A stretch of DNA of 24,756 nt from positions 1 to 24,756 of the forward strand of contig JAKOQD010000184.1 in the NCBI GenBank assembly GCA_029778515.1, in the 5' to 3' direction. This DNA comes from Actinomycetes bacterium. GTDB lineage: Bacteria; Actinomycetota; Actinomycetes; Propionibacteriales; Propionibacteriaceae. A program made the translations under genes and the position numbers. Shown in pieces: positions 1 through 10,266 of the stretch. The notes under the pieces were generated by a model. The model made no database searches and was not told the origin of the DNA. It worked only from the letters and a program-made list of their open reading frames with translations. The stretch's first letter is position 1. Each line of letters opens with the position of its first letter.

Positions 1-888
1 GGCACCGGCGGCATGGAGATCGGCGCCCTGACCGTGATGACGATCGGTTTCCGCGAGCGCGAGATGATCCTGGACTTCTTCGAGGCCGTCACCGGCCTGC
101 GGATGAACCACGCCTACATCCGTCCGGGCGGCGTCGCCAACGACCTGCCCGAGACCGGCATCGCCCAACTGCGCGAGCTGATCGACTGGCTGCACAAGCA
201 CCTGCCCGAGTATGCGGCGTTCTGCAACGAGAACCCGATCTTCAAGGGCCGCATGTGCGGGATCGGCGTCCAAGACCTGAGCGCATGCTTCGCGCTCGGT
301 GTCACCGGCCCGGTGCTGCGCTCGACCGGCTACGCCTGGGACCTGCGCAAGCAGCAGCCCTACTGCGGCTACGAGAACTACGACTTCGACGTGATCACCT
401 GGGACACCTCGGACGCGTACGGCCGCTTCCGCGTCCGGCTGGACGAGATGTGGGAGAGCCTGAAGATCGTCAAGCAGGCCACCGACCGGCTGGAGGCGTC
501 CACCGGTCAGCCGGTGATGATCGACGACCCGAAGATCGCCTGGCCGGCGACGCTCGCGGTCGGCCCGGACGGCCAGGGCAACAGCCACGAGCACATCAAG
601 CACATCATGGGTGAGTCCATGGAGGCGCTGATCCACCACTTCAAGCTGGTCACCGAGGGCTTCCGCGTCCCGGCCGGCCAGGCGTACGTGCCGATCGAGA
701 GCCCCAAGGGCGAGATCGCCTGCCACGTGGTCTCCGACGGTGGCACCAAGCCGTTCCGCTGCCACCTGCGCGACCCCGGCTTCAACCACCTGCAGTCCGT
801 CCCGATCCAGTGCGAGGGCGGCATGCTCGCCGACGTCGTGGTCGCGATCGGCTCGCTCGATCCAGTGATGGGAGGGGTCGACCGATGA
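1..888 (+). CDS. nuoD: NADH-quinone oxidoreductase subunit D (NuoD), 3' part
   Basis: This is the C-terminal 295 residues of the 49-kDa-type subunit of complex I, which with subunit B forms the quinone-reducing site at the membrane interface. The frame is open from base 1, so the beginning of the gene lies outside the window; full-length actinobacterial NuoD is roughly 430-450 residues. Family motifs seen include EIGALT near the start, a D-L-R-K-x3-P-Y-x-G-Y run, and the typical ending C-E-G-G-M-L-A-D-V followed by S-L-D-P-V-M-G-x-V-D-R. The TGA stop overlaps the nuoE ATG (ATGA at 885-888). The N-terminal quinone-site residues cannot be judged here. Confidence 0.97.
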   Translation, partial: GTGGMEIGALTVMTIGFREREMILDFFEAVTGLRMNHAYIRPGGVANDLPETGIAQLRELIDWLHKHLPEYAAFCNENPIFKGRMCGIGVQDLSACFALGVTGPVLRSTGYAWDLRKQQPYCGYENYDFDVITWDTSDAYGRFRVRLDEMWESLKIVKQATDRLEASTGQPVMIDDPKIAWPATLAVGPDGQGNSHEHIKHIMGESMEALIHHFKLVTEGFRVPAGQAYVPIESPKGEIACHVVSDGGTKPFRCHLRDPGFNHLQSVPIQCEGGMLADVVVAIGSLDPVMGGVDR

Positions 889-1601
889 GCGGCCACGAGT
901 TCCAGTCCTTCTTCCCTGAATCGGGCTCGGTCGACCTGACCGACACCTCGACCAACATCGACGAGACGACGATGGCCGAGCTGCGCGAACTGGCGGCCCG
1001 TTACCCGCAGCCGCGCTCGGCGCTGCTGCCGATGCTGCACCTGGTGCAGAGCGTCGACGGCCGGGTCTCCCCGCGCGGCATCGAGGCGTGCGCCGAGGTG
1101 CTGGGCATCACCACCGCACAGGTCTCCGGGGTGGCGACGTTCTACACGATGTACCGCCGGCGTCCGGCCGGCGAGCATCACGTGGGCGTCTGCACCACCG
1201 CGCTGTGCGCGGTCATGGGCGGCGATGCGCTGCTGGAGAAGGTCTCGGAGAAGCTCGGTATCGAGCCCGACGAGACCACGCCGGACGGGAAGTTCAGCCT
1301 GGAGCGCCTGGAGTGCAACGCGGCGTGCGACTTCGCCCCGGTGATGATGGTCAACTGGGAGTTCATGGACAACATGGACCCTGACAAGGCCGAACACCTC
1401 CTGGAAGACCTGGCTGCGGGCAAGGAGGTCAAGGCGTCCCGCGGGGCCACGCTGACCTCTTGGCGCGAGGCCGAGCGGGTGCTCGCCGGCTTCCCGGACG
1501 GACGCGCGGACGAAGGCCCGAGCGCCGGTGAGGCTTCGCTGCTGGGCAAGAAGATCGCCGAGGCCAACTCCTGGTCGGCACCGGCCGCAGAGGAGGCCTG
1601 A
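885..1601 (+). CDS. nuoE: NADH-quinone oxidoreductase subunit E (NuoE), 2Fe-2S protein
   Basis: This 238-residue protein is the 24-kDa-type subunit of the NADH dehydrogenase module of complex I and carries the N1a 2Fe-2S cluster in a thioredoxin-like fold. The four cluster cysteines are visible as C-T-T-A-L-C (C-x4-C) and, about 40 residues later, C-N-A-A-C (C-x3-C). The frame is open further upstream to 810, but the ATG at 885 is chosen because it gives the usual family length and the 4-base ATGA overlap with nuoD. The last 40 or so residues are a variable, charged tail. The stop shares one base with the nuoF ATG. Confidence 0.97.
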   Translation: MSGHEFQSFFPESGSVDLTDTSTNIDETTMAELRELAARYPQPRSALLPMLHLVQSVDGRVSPRGIEACAEVLGITTAQVSGVATFYTMYRRRPAGEHHVGVCTTALCAVMGGDALLEKVSEKLGIEPDETTPDGKFSLERLECNAACDFAPVMMVNWEFMDNMDPDKAEHLLEDLAAGKEVKASRGATLTSWREAERVLAGFPDGRADEGPSAGEASLLGKKIAEANSWSAPAAEEA

Positions 1602-2941
1602 TGAGCGACCTGCTCACCCCCGTCCTTTCGGCGAACTGGGGCACAGACAAGTCCTGGAAGCTGGCCGCCTACCGCGACGCGGGCGGCTACGCGGGACTGC
1701 CGAAGGCGCTCAAGCTGACCCCCGACGAGGTCACGAACCTGGTCAAGGACTCCGGCCTGCGCGGACGCGGGGGCGCGGGTTTCCCGACCGGCATGAAGTG
1801 GAGCTTCGTGCCCAAGGACAACCCGAACCCCAAGTACCTGGTGGTCAACGCGGACGAGTCCGAGCCCGGCACCTGCAAGGACATGCCGCTGCTGCTGGCC
1901 AGCCCGCACACCCTGGTCGAGGGCATGATCATCGCCTCCTACGCGATCAACTGCCATACCGCGTTTGTGTACATCCGCGGTGAGGTGCTGCACGTGATCC
2001 GCCGGATGCAGGCCGCGGTCGCTGAGGCCTACGAGGCCGGCTACCTGGGCAAGAACATCCTCGGCAGCGGTTACGACCTCGACATCATCGTGCACGCCGG
2101 CGCCGGCGCCTACATCTGTGGCGAGGAGACTGCGCTGCTCGACTCGCTGGAGGGCCGTCGTGGCCAGCCGCGACTACGTCCGCCGTTCCCGGCGGTGGCG
2201 GGCCTGTACGCGTCGCCGACCGTGATCAACAACGTCGAGTCGATCGCCAGCGTCCCGGCGATCGTGGCGAACGGGGCGGCCTGGTTCGCGTCCATGGGCA
2301 CCGAGAAGTCCAAGGGCATGACGATCTACTCGTTGAGCGGGCACGTGAACCGTCCGGGCCAGTTCGAGGCGCCGCTGGGCATCACCCTGCGGCAACTGCT
2401 GGAGCTCTCCGGCGGCATTCGCGCTGGGCACGAGCTGAAGTTCTGGACGCCCGGTGGCTCGTCCACCCCGATCCTCACCCCCGAGCACCTGGACGTGCCG
2501 CTCGACTACGAAGGCATGGGCAGCGTGGGCTCGATGCTGGGCACCAAGGCGCTGCAGGTCTTTGACGAGACCACTTCGGTGGTGCGCACGACCCTGCGCT
2601 GGGTGGAGTTCTACAAGCACGAGTCCTGTGGCAAGTGCACCCCGTGCCGTGAGGGCAACTGGTGGCTGGTGCAGCTGCTGAAGAAGTTCGAGTCCGGCAC
2701 CGCGGTCTCCGGCGATGTGGAGAAGCTGCTCGACATCTGCGACGACATCGGCGGCAAGTCGTTCTGCGCGCTAGCGGACGGTGCCGTGGCCTGCGTCACG
2801 TCCGCCGTCCGGCACTTCCGGGGCGAGTTCGAGGCCGGCTACAGCACGCCGGCCTGGGAGCTGTTCCCGTACGGCCGCAGCGCCTTGTTCGAGGTGCCCG
2901 ATCGCGAACTGGCGACGAGCACGAAGGGAGCGCACGCATGA
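1601..2941 (+). CDS. nuoF: NADH-quinone oxidoreductase subunit F (NuoF), FMN and NADH binding
   Basis: This 446-residue protein is the 51-kDa-type subunit that oxidises NADH on FMN and passes electrons to the N3 4Fe-4S cluster. Seen in the sequence: the N-terminal glycine-rich loop R-G-R-G-G-A-G-F-P-T-G-M-K-W (FMN/NADH site), the G-A-G-A-Y-I-C-G-E-E-T-A-L motif about residue 170, and the cluster motif S-C-G-K-C-T-P-C-R-E-G around residue 341 with the fourth cysteine in S-F-C-A-L-A-D-G near residue 388. The ATG overlaps the nuoE stop by one base (TGATG) and its own stop overlaps nuoG by four. Length matches actinobacterial homologues. Confidence 0.98.
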   Translation: MSDLLTPVLSANWGTDKSWKLAAYRDAGGYAGLPKALKLTPDEVTNLVKDSGLRGRGGAGFPTGMKWSFVPKDNPNPKYLVVNADESEPGTCKDMPLLLASPHTLVEGMIIASYAINCHTAFVYIRGEVLHVIRRMQAAVAEAYEAGYLGKNILGSGYDLDIIVHAGAGAYICGEETALLDSLEGRRGQPRLRPPFPAVAGLYASPTVINNVESIASVPAIVANGAAWFASMGTEKSKGMTIYSLSGHVNRPGQFEAPLGITLRQLLELSGGIRAGHELKFWTPGGSSTPILTPEHLDVPLDYEGMGSVGSMLGTKALQVFDETTSVVRTTLRWVEFYKHESCGKCTPCREGNWWLVQLLKKFESGTAVSGDVEKLLDICDDIGGKSFCALADGAVACVTSAVRHFRGEFEAGYSTPAWELFPYGRSALFEVPDRELATSTKGAHA

Positions 2942-5385
2942 GCGTGGTCACCAAGCCCGACCAGGTGGCGCCGGTGGAGACCATCACGGTCACCATCGAC
3001 GGCACCGAGGTGCAGGTACCCAAGGGCACGCTGGCCATCCGCGCGGCCGAGATGATCGGCATCGCGATCCCGCGGTTCTGCGATCACCCGCTGCTCGACC
3101 CGGTCGGCGCTTGCCGGCAGTGCCTGGTCGAGGTGCCCGACATGGGCAACGGCCGCGGCATGCCCAAGCCGCAGGCGTCCTGCACCCTGGAGTGCGCGCC
3201 CGGTATGCAGATCAAGACCCAGCTGTCCTCGCCGGTGGCCGAGAAGGCACAGAAGGGCATGCTTGAGTTCCTGCTGATCAACCACCCGCTGGACTGCCCG
3301 ATCTGCGACAAGGGCGGCGAGTGCCCGCTGCAGAACCAGGCGCTGTCCAACGGCCGCGGCGAGTCCCGCTACGAGGGCGTGAAGCGCACCTTCCCCAAGC
3401 CGGTGCCGATTTCGGCGCAGATCCTGCTCGACCGCGAGCGCTGCGTCCTGTGTGCGCGCTGTACCCGCTTCTCCGAGCAGATCTCTGGCGACCCGTTCAT
3501 CGCGCTGGTCGAGCGCGGGGCGCTGCAGCAGGTGGGCAAGTACGCCAAGGAACCGTACGACTCCTACTACTCCGGCAACGTCGTGCAGATCTGCCCGGTG
3601 GGTGCGCTGACCTCGGCCGCCTACCGCTTCCAGGCGCGTCCGTTCGACCTGGTCAGCACGCCATCGACCTGTGAGCACTGCGCTGGTGGCTGCCAGCTGC
3701 GGGTCGACCACCGGCACTTCCAGGTGCGCCGACGCCTCGCTGGGGACGCTCCCGAGATCAACGAGGAATGGAACTGCGACAAGGGTCGGTTCGCCTTCGT
3801 CTCCGCGCGTGGGGACGACCGGCTGAGGAGTCCGCTGATCCGTGAGGGCGACGAACTGCGGGTCGCCTCCTGGCCGGAGGCCATTGATGCCGCCGTCGCC
3901 GGACTGACTGCGGCCGGCAGCAGCGTTGGGGTGCTCACCGGCGGACGACTCACCCTTGAGGATGCCTACGGCTACAGCAAGTTCGCCCGGACGGTGCTCG
4001 GCACCAACAGCATCGACTTCCGCTCGCGTCCGATCGGTGCGGGCGAGGCCGAGTTCCTGGCCGCACAGGTAGCCGGACGCGCGCTCGGTGATGGCGTCAC
4101 CTACTCCGAACTCGAGGCCGCCGGACGCGTGGTGCTGGTTGGCTTCGAGCCCGAGGACGAGTCGCCGCTGATCTTCCTTCGCCTGCGCAAGGGCGTCCGC
4201 AAGTCCGGGCTGAAGGTGACCGCGGTCGCGCCGTATGCGAGCACTGGTAGCGCCAAGCTGAACGCCGAACTGGTCGTCACCGCTCCCGGCGAGGAGGCGG
4301 CCGCCCTGCGTGGCCTCACCCTCGATGCGGGCAACGTGATCCTGGTGGGGGAGCGGGCAGCGCTCGCTCCCGACGCCCTGGCCGCTGCGGCAGAGGTCGC
4401 GGCAACCTCTGGTGCCCGGCTGGCCTGGGTGCCGCGCCGGGCCGGTGATCGTGGCGCGGTCGAGGCCGGCTGCCTGCCGGGCCTGCTGCCCGGAGGCCGT
4501 CCGGTGGACGACGCCAGCGCGCGCGTCGACGTGGCCGCTGCCTGGGGCAGCGCGAGCCTGCCGACCGAGACGGGGCTGGACGCGCCGGCGATGCTGGCCG
4601 CAGCCGCGTCCGGAGAGCTGAAGGCGCTGCTGGTCTCCGGCCTGGAGCCGGTCGACTTCGCGGACGCCGCGGCGGCCCGGGCCGGACTGGAAGCCGCCGG
4701 GTTTGTGGTTGCGTTGGAGAACCGGCTCTCCGAGGTCACCGAACGGGCAGACGTCGTCTTCCCGGTCGCGCTGATCGAGGAGCGCCCGGGCACCTTCCTC
4801 AACTGGGAGCACCGACCCGGACGCGTGAACACCGTGATCAAGGGCCAGACCCCGCCGATGACCGACCTGCGGGTGCTGGCCGCACTGGCCGACGCGCTGG
4901 GCAGGCCCATGGGCATCCGGACGCCGAGCGCTGCGCTGGCCGAGCTCACTGAGTTGGGCGCCTGGACGCCGATGGTCGACGCCAAGCCGGCCAGGACCAA
5001 GTCGAAGACCAAGAAGGTCCCGACCAGTCCGACCGCGGACACGCTCCCCGAACTCGACGCAGGGTCGGTGGCAGCCAAGCTAGCCACTTGGCGGCAGCTG
5101 ATCGACGGTGGCCGCGGCCAGGACGGCGAAGCGGCCCTCGCGGCCACCGCGCGTCCGACCGTGGCCCGGGTGGGCAGTGAACTGGCGGCACGACTCGGCG
5201 TAGCCGACGGTGACGAGGTCACCGTCGGTGGTGCGACTGGCTGGTACTCCCTACCCGTGCAGATCACCCCCGATCTCGCCCCCGGAACGGTCTGGGTGCC
5301 CACGAACTCGCCCGGGACGCCACTTGGCGAACTCGGACTCGTCCACGGCGATGTCGTCGCCATCAGCGCGGGAGGCTGGTCATGA
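2938..5385 (+). CDS. nuoG: NADH-quinone oxidoreductase subunit G (NuoG), iron-sulfur protein
   Basis: This 815-residue protein is the 75-kDa-type subunit that carries the electron relay from NuoF/E towards NuoI. The N-terminal ferredoxin domain has F-C-D-H-P then G-A-C-R-Q-C-L-V-E-V for a 2Fe-2S cluster; H-P-L-D-C-P-I-C-D-K-G-G-E-C-P-L supplies the His-Cys3 cluster; E-R-C-V-L-C-A-R-C with a later I-C-P-V-G-A supplies a 4Fe-4S cluster. A further C-E-H-C-A-G-G-C with a distant N-C-D-K-G-R-F indicates the extra N7-type cluster. The rest is a degenerate molybdopterin-oxidoreductase domain with a lysine-rich linker near 4981-5040. The frame is open to 2662, but ATG 2938 has the ATGA overlap and starts the real ferredoxin domain. 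Confidence 0.97.
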   Translation: MSVVTKPDQVAPVETITVTIDGTEVQVPKGTLAIRAAEMIGIAIPRFCDHPLLDPVGACRQCLVEVPDMGNGRGMPKPQASCTLECAPGMQIKTQLSSPVAEKAQKGMLEFLLINHPLDCPICDKGGECPLQNQALSNGRGESRYEGVKRTFPKPVPISAQILLDRERCVLCARCTRFSEQISGDPFIALVERGALQQVGKYAKEPYDSYYSGNVVQICPVGALTSAAYRFQARPFDLVSTPSTCEHCAGGCQLRVDHRHFQVRRRLAGDAPEINEEWNCDKGRFAFVSARGDDRLRSPLIREGDELRVASWPEAIDAAVAGLTAAGSSVGVLTGGRLTLEDAYGYSKFARTVLGTNSIDFRSRPIGAGEAEFLAAQVAGRALGDGVTYSELEAAGRVVLVGFEPEDESPLIFLRLRKGVRKSGLKVTAVAPYASTGSAKLNAELVVTAPGEEAAALRGLTLDAGNVILVGERAALAPDALAAAAEVAATSGARLAWVPRRAGDRGAVEAGCLPGLLPGGRPVDDASARVDVAAAWGSASLPTETGLDAPAMLAAAASGELKALLVSGLEPVDFADAAAARAGLEAAGFVVALENRLSEVTERADVVFPVALIEERPGTFLNWEHRPGRVNTVIKGQTPPMTDLRVLAALADALGRPMGIRTPSAALAELTELGAWTPMVDAKPARTKSKTKKVPTSPTADTLPELDAGSVAAKLATWRQLIDGGRGQDGEAALAATARPTVARVGSELAARLGVADGDEVTVGGATGWYSLPVQITPDLAPGTVWVPTNSPGTPLGELGLVHGDVVAISAGGWS

Positions 5386-6671
5386 ACGATCCGTGGTGGC
5401 TGGTACTGATCAAGGTCGTCGTACTGTTCGTCGTCCTATTGCTCTGGACGATCTTCAACGTCTGGTACGAGCGCCGACTGGTCGGCAAGATGCAGCACCG
5501 CCTCGGCCCGATCATGAACGGCCCGTTTGGCTTGGGACAGGCGCTCGCCGACGGCATGAAACTCCTGATCAAAGAGGACTTCATGCCCTCGATGGTCGAT
5601 CGCGCACTGTTCGTGATCGCACCGCTGATCGCCGGCACCGCGGCCTTCACAGCCTGGGCGGTGATCCCGTTCGGCGGTGAGGTCGAGATCTTCGGGGTGA
5701 AGACGCTGCTGCAGCTCACCGACCTGCCGGTCGGCGTTCTGGTGCTACTGGCGGTCACCTCGGTCGGCATCTACGGCTTCGTGCTGGCCGGCTGGTCGTC
5801 CAACTCGCCGTACGCGCTACTCGGTGGCCTGCGATCGTCCGCGCAGATGATCTCCTACGAGATCGCGATGGGCCTCTCGCTGGTGTCGGTCTTCCTCTAC
5901 GCCGGCTCGATGTCGACGCACCAGATCGTCGAGGCACAGCGTGCGCCGCTCGGCCCGGAATGGGTGGGGCTGCAGTCCTGGTACTGGCTGTTGCTGCTGC
6001 CGAGCTTCGTGATCTACTTGATCTCGATGGTGGGCGAGACCAACCGGGCACCCTTCGACCTGCCTGAGGCCGAGTCCGAACTGGTTTCGGGCTACATCAC
6101 CGAGTACTCCGGGTTCAAGTACGCGGTCTACTTCCTCGCCGAGTACATCAACATGGCGACGGTCTCGGCGATCGCGACCACGCTCTTCGTGGGCGGCTAC
6201 CTGCCGTTCTGGCCGCTGAACCTGATCCCGGTACTGAACAATCCGTGGCTCGGCCCGATCTGGTTCGCGATCAAGGTGCAACTGTTCATCTCGCTGTTCG
6301 TCTGGCTGCGCGGCACCCTTCCCCGCTTCCGCTACGACCAGTTCATGAAGCTGGGCTGGAAGGCGCTGATCCCGATCTCGCTGGTGTGGATCATCATCAT
6401 CGCCACTTTCCAGTCGCTGCGGCAGGAGAACCTGCTGCAGGGGCCGGTGCTGTGGTTGGCGATTGGGATCATCCTCGCCCTGCTGGTCGCGTTCATGCTC
6501 TGGAGCCCGAGTGCCGAGCCCGAGCCCGAGCCTGCCAGCCAGGGGGAGTTCGACGCGTTCGCGGGCGGCTATCCCGTCCCACCGATGCCAGGGCAGGTAC
6601 TGCCGGAACTGCAGGACGTGGTCGCGTCCACCGCAGAGGCGGCGCCACAGCCGGCAGGAGAGGAGCAGTAA
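5382..6671 (+). CDS. nuoH: NADH-quinone oxidoreductase subunit H (NuoH), membrane
   Basis: This 429-residue membrane protein is the ND1-type subunit at the junction of the two arms of complex I, forming part of the quinone tunnel. It starts with a hydrophobic helix followed by [15 protein letters not shown], and contains the family loop [21 protein letters not shown]. About eight hydrophobic segments can be seen. After the last one comes a hydrophilic tail of about 50 residues with a short Pro-Glu repeat, a kind of extension found in some actinobacterial NuoH proteins. ATG overlaps the nuoG stop by four bases; the TAA stop shares a base with the nuoI ATG. Confidence 0.97.
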   Translation: MNDPWWLVLIKVVVLFVVLLLWTIFNVWYERRLVGKMQHRLGPIMNGPFGLGQALADGMKLLIKEDFMPSMVDRALFVIAPLIAGTAAFTAWAVIPFGGEVEIFGVKTLLQLTDLPVGVLVLLAVTSVGIYGFVLAGWSSNSPYALLGGLRSSAQMISYEIAMGLSLVSVFLYAGSMSTHQIVEAQRAPLGPEWVGLQSWYWLLLLPSFVIYLISMVGETNRAPFDLPEAESELVSGYITEYSGFKYAVYFLAEYINMATVSAIATTLFVGGYLPFWPLNLIPVLNNPWLGPIWFAIKVQLFISLFVWLRGTLPRFRYDQFMKLGWKALIPISLVWIIIIATFQSLRQENLLQGPVLWLAIGIILALLVAFMLWSPSAEPEPEPASQGEFDAFAGGYPVPPMPGQVLPELQDVVASTAEAAPQPAGEEQ

Positions 6672-7234
6672 TGGGCATCTTCGACCCGTGGGCCGGGTTC
6701 GGAGTCACCTTCCGGACCATCTTCCGCAAGACCTTCACCCAGGGCTACCCGGAGAAGGGCAAGGAGAAGATCACCGCGCCCCGCTTCCACGGCCGACACC
6801 AGCTGAACCGCTGGCCGGACGGGCTGGAGAAGTGCGTCGGCTGTGAGCTGTGTGCCTGGGCGTGCCCCGCGGACGCGATCTACGTCGAGGGCGCGGACAA
6901 CACCGAGGAGGAGCGCTACTCACCCGGTGAGCGCTACGGCCGCGTGTACCAGATCAACTACCTGCGCTGCATCCTGTGTGGGTTGTGCATCGAGGCCTGC
7001 CCGACCCGGGCGCTCACGATGACCAACGACTTCAAGCTGGCGGACACTACCAGGGAGAAGATGATCTACACCAAGGACCGGTTGCTGGCACCGCTGCTGC
7101 CGGGCATGGAGGAGCCGCCGCACCCGCGCCGGCTGGGCGCCGACGAGAAGGACTACTTCCTCGGCCTGCCTGCTACCGGCAAGCCGGACAATCGGACGCC
7201 GGTGGTCACGGACACCCCTGGAGGGACTCGATGA
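6671..7234 (+). CDS. nuoI: NADH-quinone oxidoreductase subunit I (NuoI), 8Fe ferredoxin
   Basis: This 187-residue protein is the TYKY-type subunit that carries clusters N6a and N6b and links NuoG to the terminal N2 cluster of NuoB. Two C-x2-C-x2-C-x3-C-P motifs are visible: [13 protein letters not shown] and [13 protein letters not shown]. The N-terminus ([10 protein letters not shown]) is the amphipathic membrane-contacting helix typical of the family. The frame continues open upstream to 6245 inside nuoH; ATG 6671 is chosen for the one-base overlap with the nuoH TAA and for family length. Confidence 0.97.
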   Translation: MGIFDPWAGFGVTFRTIFRKTFTQGYPEKGKEKITAPRFHGRHQLNRWPDGLEKCVGCELCAWACPADAIYVEGADNTEEERYSPGERYGRVYQINYLRCILCGLCIEACPTRALTMTNDFKLADTTREKMIYTKDRLLAPLLPGMEEPPHPRRLGADEKDYFLGLPATGKPDNRTPVVTDTPGGTR

Positions 7235-8037
7235 TTCCACTCGTGACCGGAGCAGAGGTCACCTTCTGGATCGTGGCGCCGCTGATGGTGCTGGGGTCGC
7301 TCGGACTGCTGGTCTTCCGTAAGGCCGTGTACGCCGCGCTGAGCATGGCTTTCGTGATGGTGAACCTGGCCGTCCTCTACGCCTCGATGGACGCGATGTT
7401 CCTCACCTTCGTGCAGATCATCGTCTACACCGGCGCGATCATGATGCTGTTCCTGTTCGTGCTGATGCTGGTCGGCATCGGACACCAGGCCGATTCGCTC
7501 GTCGAGACCATTCCCGGGCAGCGTTGGCTCGCCGGGCTGGCCGGCCTGGGCCTGCTCGGCCTGATCCTGTTCGGCATCGGCGGCTCGCTCGTCGGGGGTC
7601 CGCGGATCGGGCTGGAGGCGGCCAACGCGGCCCACGGCGGCAACGTCGAGTCGCTGGCCGCGCTGATCTTCGGCCGCTACGTGTTCGTGTTCGAGCTCAC
7701 CTCTGCGCTGCTGATCACCGCGGCCGTCGGTGCGATGGTGCTGGGCCAGCACTTCCGCGTCCGGCCGCGAGCGACGCAGCCGGAGCTCGCCGAGAAGCGC
7801 ATGCGGGACTACAGGGCCTTGGGCACGCACCCCGGCCCGCTGCCGAACTCCGGTGTTCTGGCCAACCACAACTCGATCGCCACACCGGCCCTGTTGCCGG
7901 ACGGCACGGTCAGCGAGGCGTCAATCTCGCCGACCCTGGCCGGACGCGGCGTGATCGTGGACGCGCCCGCGGCCAGCCTGGCCACGGCCCGGGCCTTCGA
8001 GTCGATCGAGTCCCACCAGGGCGAGGAGGACGAGTGA
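7231..8037 (+). CDS. nuoJ: NADH-quinone oxidoreductase subunit J (NuoJ), membrane
   Basis: This 268-residue protein is the ND6-type membrane subunit, whose helix 3 takes part in coupling quinone chemistry to proton pumping. The conserved segment [28 protein letters not shown] is clearly present. Five hydrophobic segments are followed by a hydrophilic C-terminal tail of around 90 residues starting with the H-F-R-V-R-P stretch near 7750, common in actinobacterial NuoJ. The ATG overlaps the nuoI stop (ATGA at 7231-7234). The frame is open upstream to 6976 within nuoI, which is not used. Confidence 0.96.
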   Translation: MIPLVTGAEVTFWIVAPLMVLGSLGLLVFRKAVYAALSMAFVMVNLAVLYASMDAMFLTFVQIIVYTGAIMMLFLFVLMLVGIGHQADSLVETIPGQRWLAGLAGLGLLGLILFGIGGSLVGGPRIGLEAANAAHGGNVESLAALIFGRYVFVFELTSALLITAAVGAMVLGQHFRVRPRATQPELAEKRMRDYRALGTHPGPLPNSGVLANHNSIATPALLPDGTVSEASISPTLAGRGVIVDAPAASLATARAFESIESHQGEEDE

Positions 8038-8336
8038 TGAGCCCCGACAACTACCTCTACCTGGCAGCGATCCTGTTCACGATCGGTGCGGTCGGGGTCA
8101 TGGTCCGGCGCAACGCCCTGGTGGCGTTCATGTCGGTCGAGCTGATGCTGAACGCGGCCAACCTGGCGATGGTCGCTTTCGCCATGGCCCGCGGCGGTCT
8201 GGACGGCCAGGTGGCCACCTTCTTCGTGATGGTGGTGGCCGCTGCCGAGGTCGTGGTCGGCCTGAGCATCATCATCACGTTCTACCGCACCCGGCGATCC
8301 ACCTCAGTGGACGCGGCAAGCCTGCTGAAGCTGTGA
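8037..8336 (+). CDS. nuoK: NADH-quinone oxidoreductase subunit K (NuoK), membrane
   Basis: This 99-residue three-helix protein is the ND4L/MrpC-like subunit of the membrane arm. The two buried glutamates that matter for proton transfer in the family are present, in [11 protein letters not shown] and in [10 protein letters not shown]. The ATG at 8037 shares one base with the nuoJ TGA (TGATG) and gives the usual length of about 100 residues; the longer open frame reaching back to 7524 is an out-of-frame read of nuoJ. Confidence 0.97.
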   Translation: MSPDNYLYLAAILFTIGAVGVMVRRNALVAFMSVELMLNAANLAMVAFAMARGGLDGQVATFFVMVVAAAEVVVGLSIIITFYRTRRSTSVDAASLLKL

Positions 8337-8343
8337 GGGCCGA

Positions 8344-10251
8344 ATGATCACTCTGGAAACCCTGGCTCCGGTGGCTGCCACCGGCATGTTCGCCTACGCC
8401 TGGCTGATGATCGCCGTTCCCGCGGTCTCGGCGGCGCTGCTGCTGCTGGCGGGCAGCATTCTCGACCGGATCGGTCACTGGATCGCGGTCGCGGCCGTGA
8501 CCTTCTCGTTCAGCATCGCGGTCTGCCTGTTCAGCCAGCAGCTGCTCTCACCCGAGGACGCCCGCGCGGTTGCGGTGCCCATGTTCGAGTGGATCACGCT
8601 CGGCAGCTGGCAGGTGAGCGCCGGTCTGTTGATCGACCAGCTCTCGATCCTGTTCGCCCTGCTGATCACCGGAGTGGGCGCGCTGATCCACCTGTACTCG
8701 GTTGGCTACATGGCCCACGACGAGCGCCGGCGCCGCTTCTTCGCCTACCTGAACCTGTTCATCGCGGCGATGCTGGTGCTGGTGCTGGCCGACAACTATC
8801 TGGTGCTGTTCGTCGGCTGGGAGGGCGTCGGTCTGGCGTCCTACCTGCTGATCGGCTTCTGGCAGCACAAGCCGTCCGCCGCCGCTGCGGCCAAGAAGGC
8901 CTTCGTGATGAACCGGGTCGGCGACCTGGGCATGACGATGGCCGTGATGAGCATGCTGGCCCTGTTCGGCAGTTCGGCCTTCGTGGCGGTGAACGCCAAC
9001 GCCGAGCACCTGGATCCGTTCTGGGCCACCACGATCGGCCTGCTGCTTCTGCTAGGCGCCTGTGGCAAGTCCGCCCAGGTACCACTACAGGCCTGGTTGC
9101 TGGACGCGATGGAGGGCCCGACCCCGGTTTCGGCCCTGATCCACGCGGCCACGATGGTCACCGCCGGCGTCTACCTGGTGGTGCGCAGCCACGCGATCTT
9201 CGAGATGTCGTCGGCGGCCAGCACGGCCGTGGTCGTGGTCGGCACGGTGACCCTGCTGGCCGGTGCCTGGATCGGCACCAGCAAGGACGACATCAAGAAG
9301 GTGCTCGCCGGTTCGACGATGAGCCAGATCGGCTACATGATGCTGGCCGCGGGCATCGGCCCGGCCGGCTACGCGTTCGCCATCTTCCACCTGCTCACCC
9401 ACGGTTTCTTCAAGGCGAACATGTTCCTCGGTGCCGGTTCGGTGATGCACGCGATGAACGACGACGTGGACATGCGCCACTACGGCGCGCTGGCGAAGGT
9501 GGTGAAGGTCACCTTCTGGACGTTCGCGATGGGCTATCTGGCCATCATCGGCTTCCCGGGCTGGGCGGGCTACTTCTCCAAGGACCACATCATCGAGGCG
9601 GCCTTCGAGCACAGCCCGATCGCCGGCACCGCGGCCCTGATCGGCGCGGGGATCACGGCCTTCTACATGACCCGGCTGATGCTGTTCACCTTCTTCGGCG
9701 AGAAGCGCTGGCAGCCGGGCGTCCACCCGCACGAGTCGCCGCGGACGATGACCGTCCCGCTGATCGTGCTGGCAACGCTGTCGGTGGTCGCCGGCGCGTT
9801 GATGAACGGCTGGATCCAGCACTGGCTGGAGCCGGCCACCGGTGCCCACGCCCACGAGGTGTCGCTGATTCCGACCCCGATCGGCTGGCTCACCCTGCTT
9901 CTCGTCGCCGCTGGCGTGGCGCTGGCCTGGTGGCTCTTTGGTACCAAGCCGATACCGGCGGTCGCGCCCGCGTCCACCAACCCGTTCACGGTGATGGGAC
10001 GCAACGACCTCTTCGGGGACGCGGTGAACAACGTTCTCGTGGTCGAGCCGACGATGGTGGCCGCTCACGGCCTGGTCGCCAACGACGACCGGATCATCGA
10101 TGTCGGCGCCGACAAGGTGGCCGACATGTTCAACGGGTTGTCCACGCAGACCCGCAAGCTGCAGACCGGGCAGGTCCGAACGTACGCACTCACCATGACG
10201 ATCGGCGCTGTGCTGGTCGGCGTCGTGATGATTCTCAGTCAGCTGGGCTGA
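8344..10251 (+). CDS. nuoL: NADH-quinone oxidoreductase subunit L (NuoL), proton-pumping membrane subunit
   Basis: This 635-residue ND5/MrpA-like antiporter subunit sits at the far end of the membrane arm and has the long lateral helix. Key residues are visible: the helix 5 glutamate in L-F-V-G-W-E-G-V-G-L-A-S-Y-L-L, and the helix 7 lysine in G-K-S-A-Q-V-P-L-Q-A-W-L-L-D-A-M-E-G-P-T-P-V-S-A-L-I-H, followed by H-A-A-T-M-V. The C-terminal part ends in one last hydrophobic anchor (about residues 612-632). A gap of seven bases separates it from nuoK, with a GTGAGGG Shine-Dalgarno-like run before the ATG. Confidence 0.97.
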   Translation: MITLETLAPVAATGMFAYAWLMIAVPAVSAALLLLAGSILDRIGHWIAVAAVTFSFSIAVCLFSQQLLSPEDARAVAVPMFEWITLGSWQVSAGLLIDQLSILFALLITGVGALIHLYSVGYMAHDERRRRFFAYLNLFIAAMLVLVLADNYLVLFVGWEGVGLASYLLIGFWQHKPSAAAAAKKAFVMNRVGDLGMTMAVMSMLALFGSSAFVAVNANAEHLDPFWATTIGLLLLLGACGKSAQVPLQAWLLDAMEGPTPVSALIHAATMVTAGVYLVVRSHAIFEMSSAASTAVVVVGTVTLLAGAWIGTSKDDIKKVLAGSTMSQIGYMMLAAGIGPAGYAFAIFHLLTHGFFKANMFLGAGSVMHAMNDDVDMRHYGALAKVVKVTFWTFAMGYLAIIGFPGWAGYFSKDHIIEAAFEHSPIAGTAALIGAGITAFYMTRLMLFTFFGEKRWQPGVHPHESPRTMTVPLIVLATLSVVAGALMNGWIQHWLEPATGAHAHEVSLIPTPIGWLTLLLVAAGVALAWWLFGTKPIPAVAPASTNPFTVMGRNDLFGDAVNNVLVVEPTMVAAHGLVANDDRIIDVGADKVADMFNGLSTQTRKLQTGQVRTYALTMTIGAVLVGVVMILSQLG

Positions 10252-10266
10252 GGGAGGTAGCCGACA

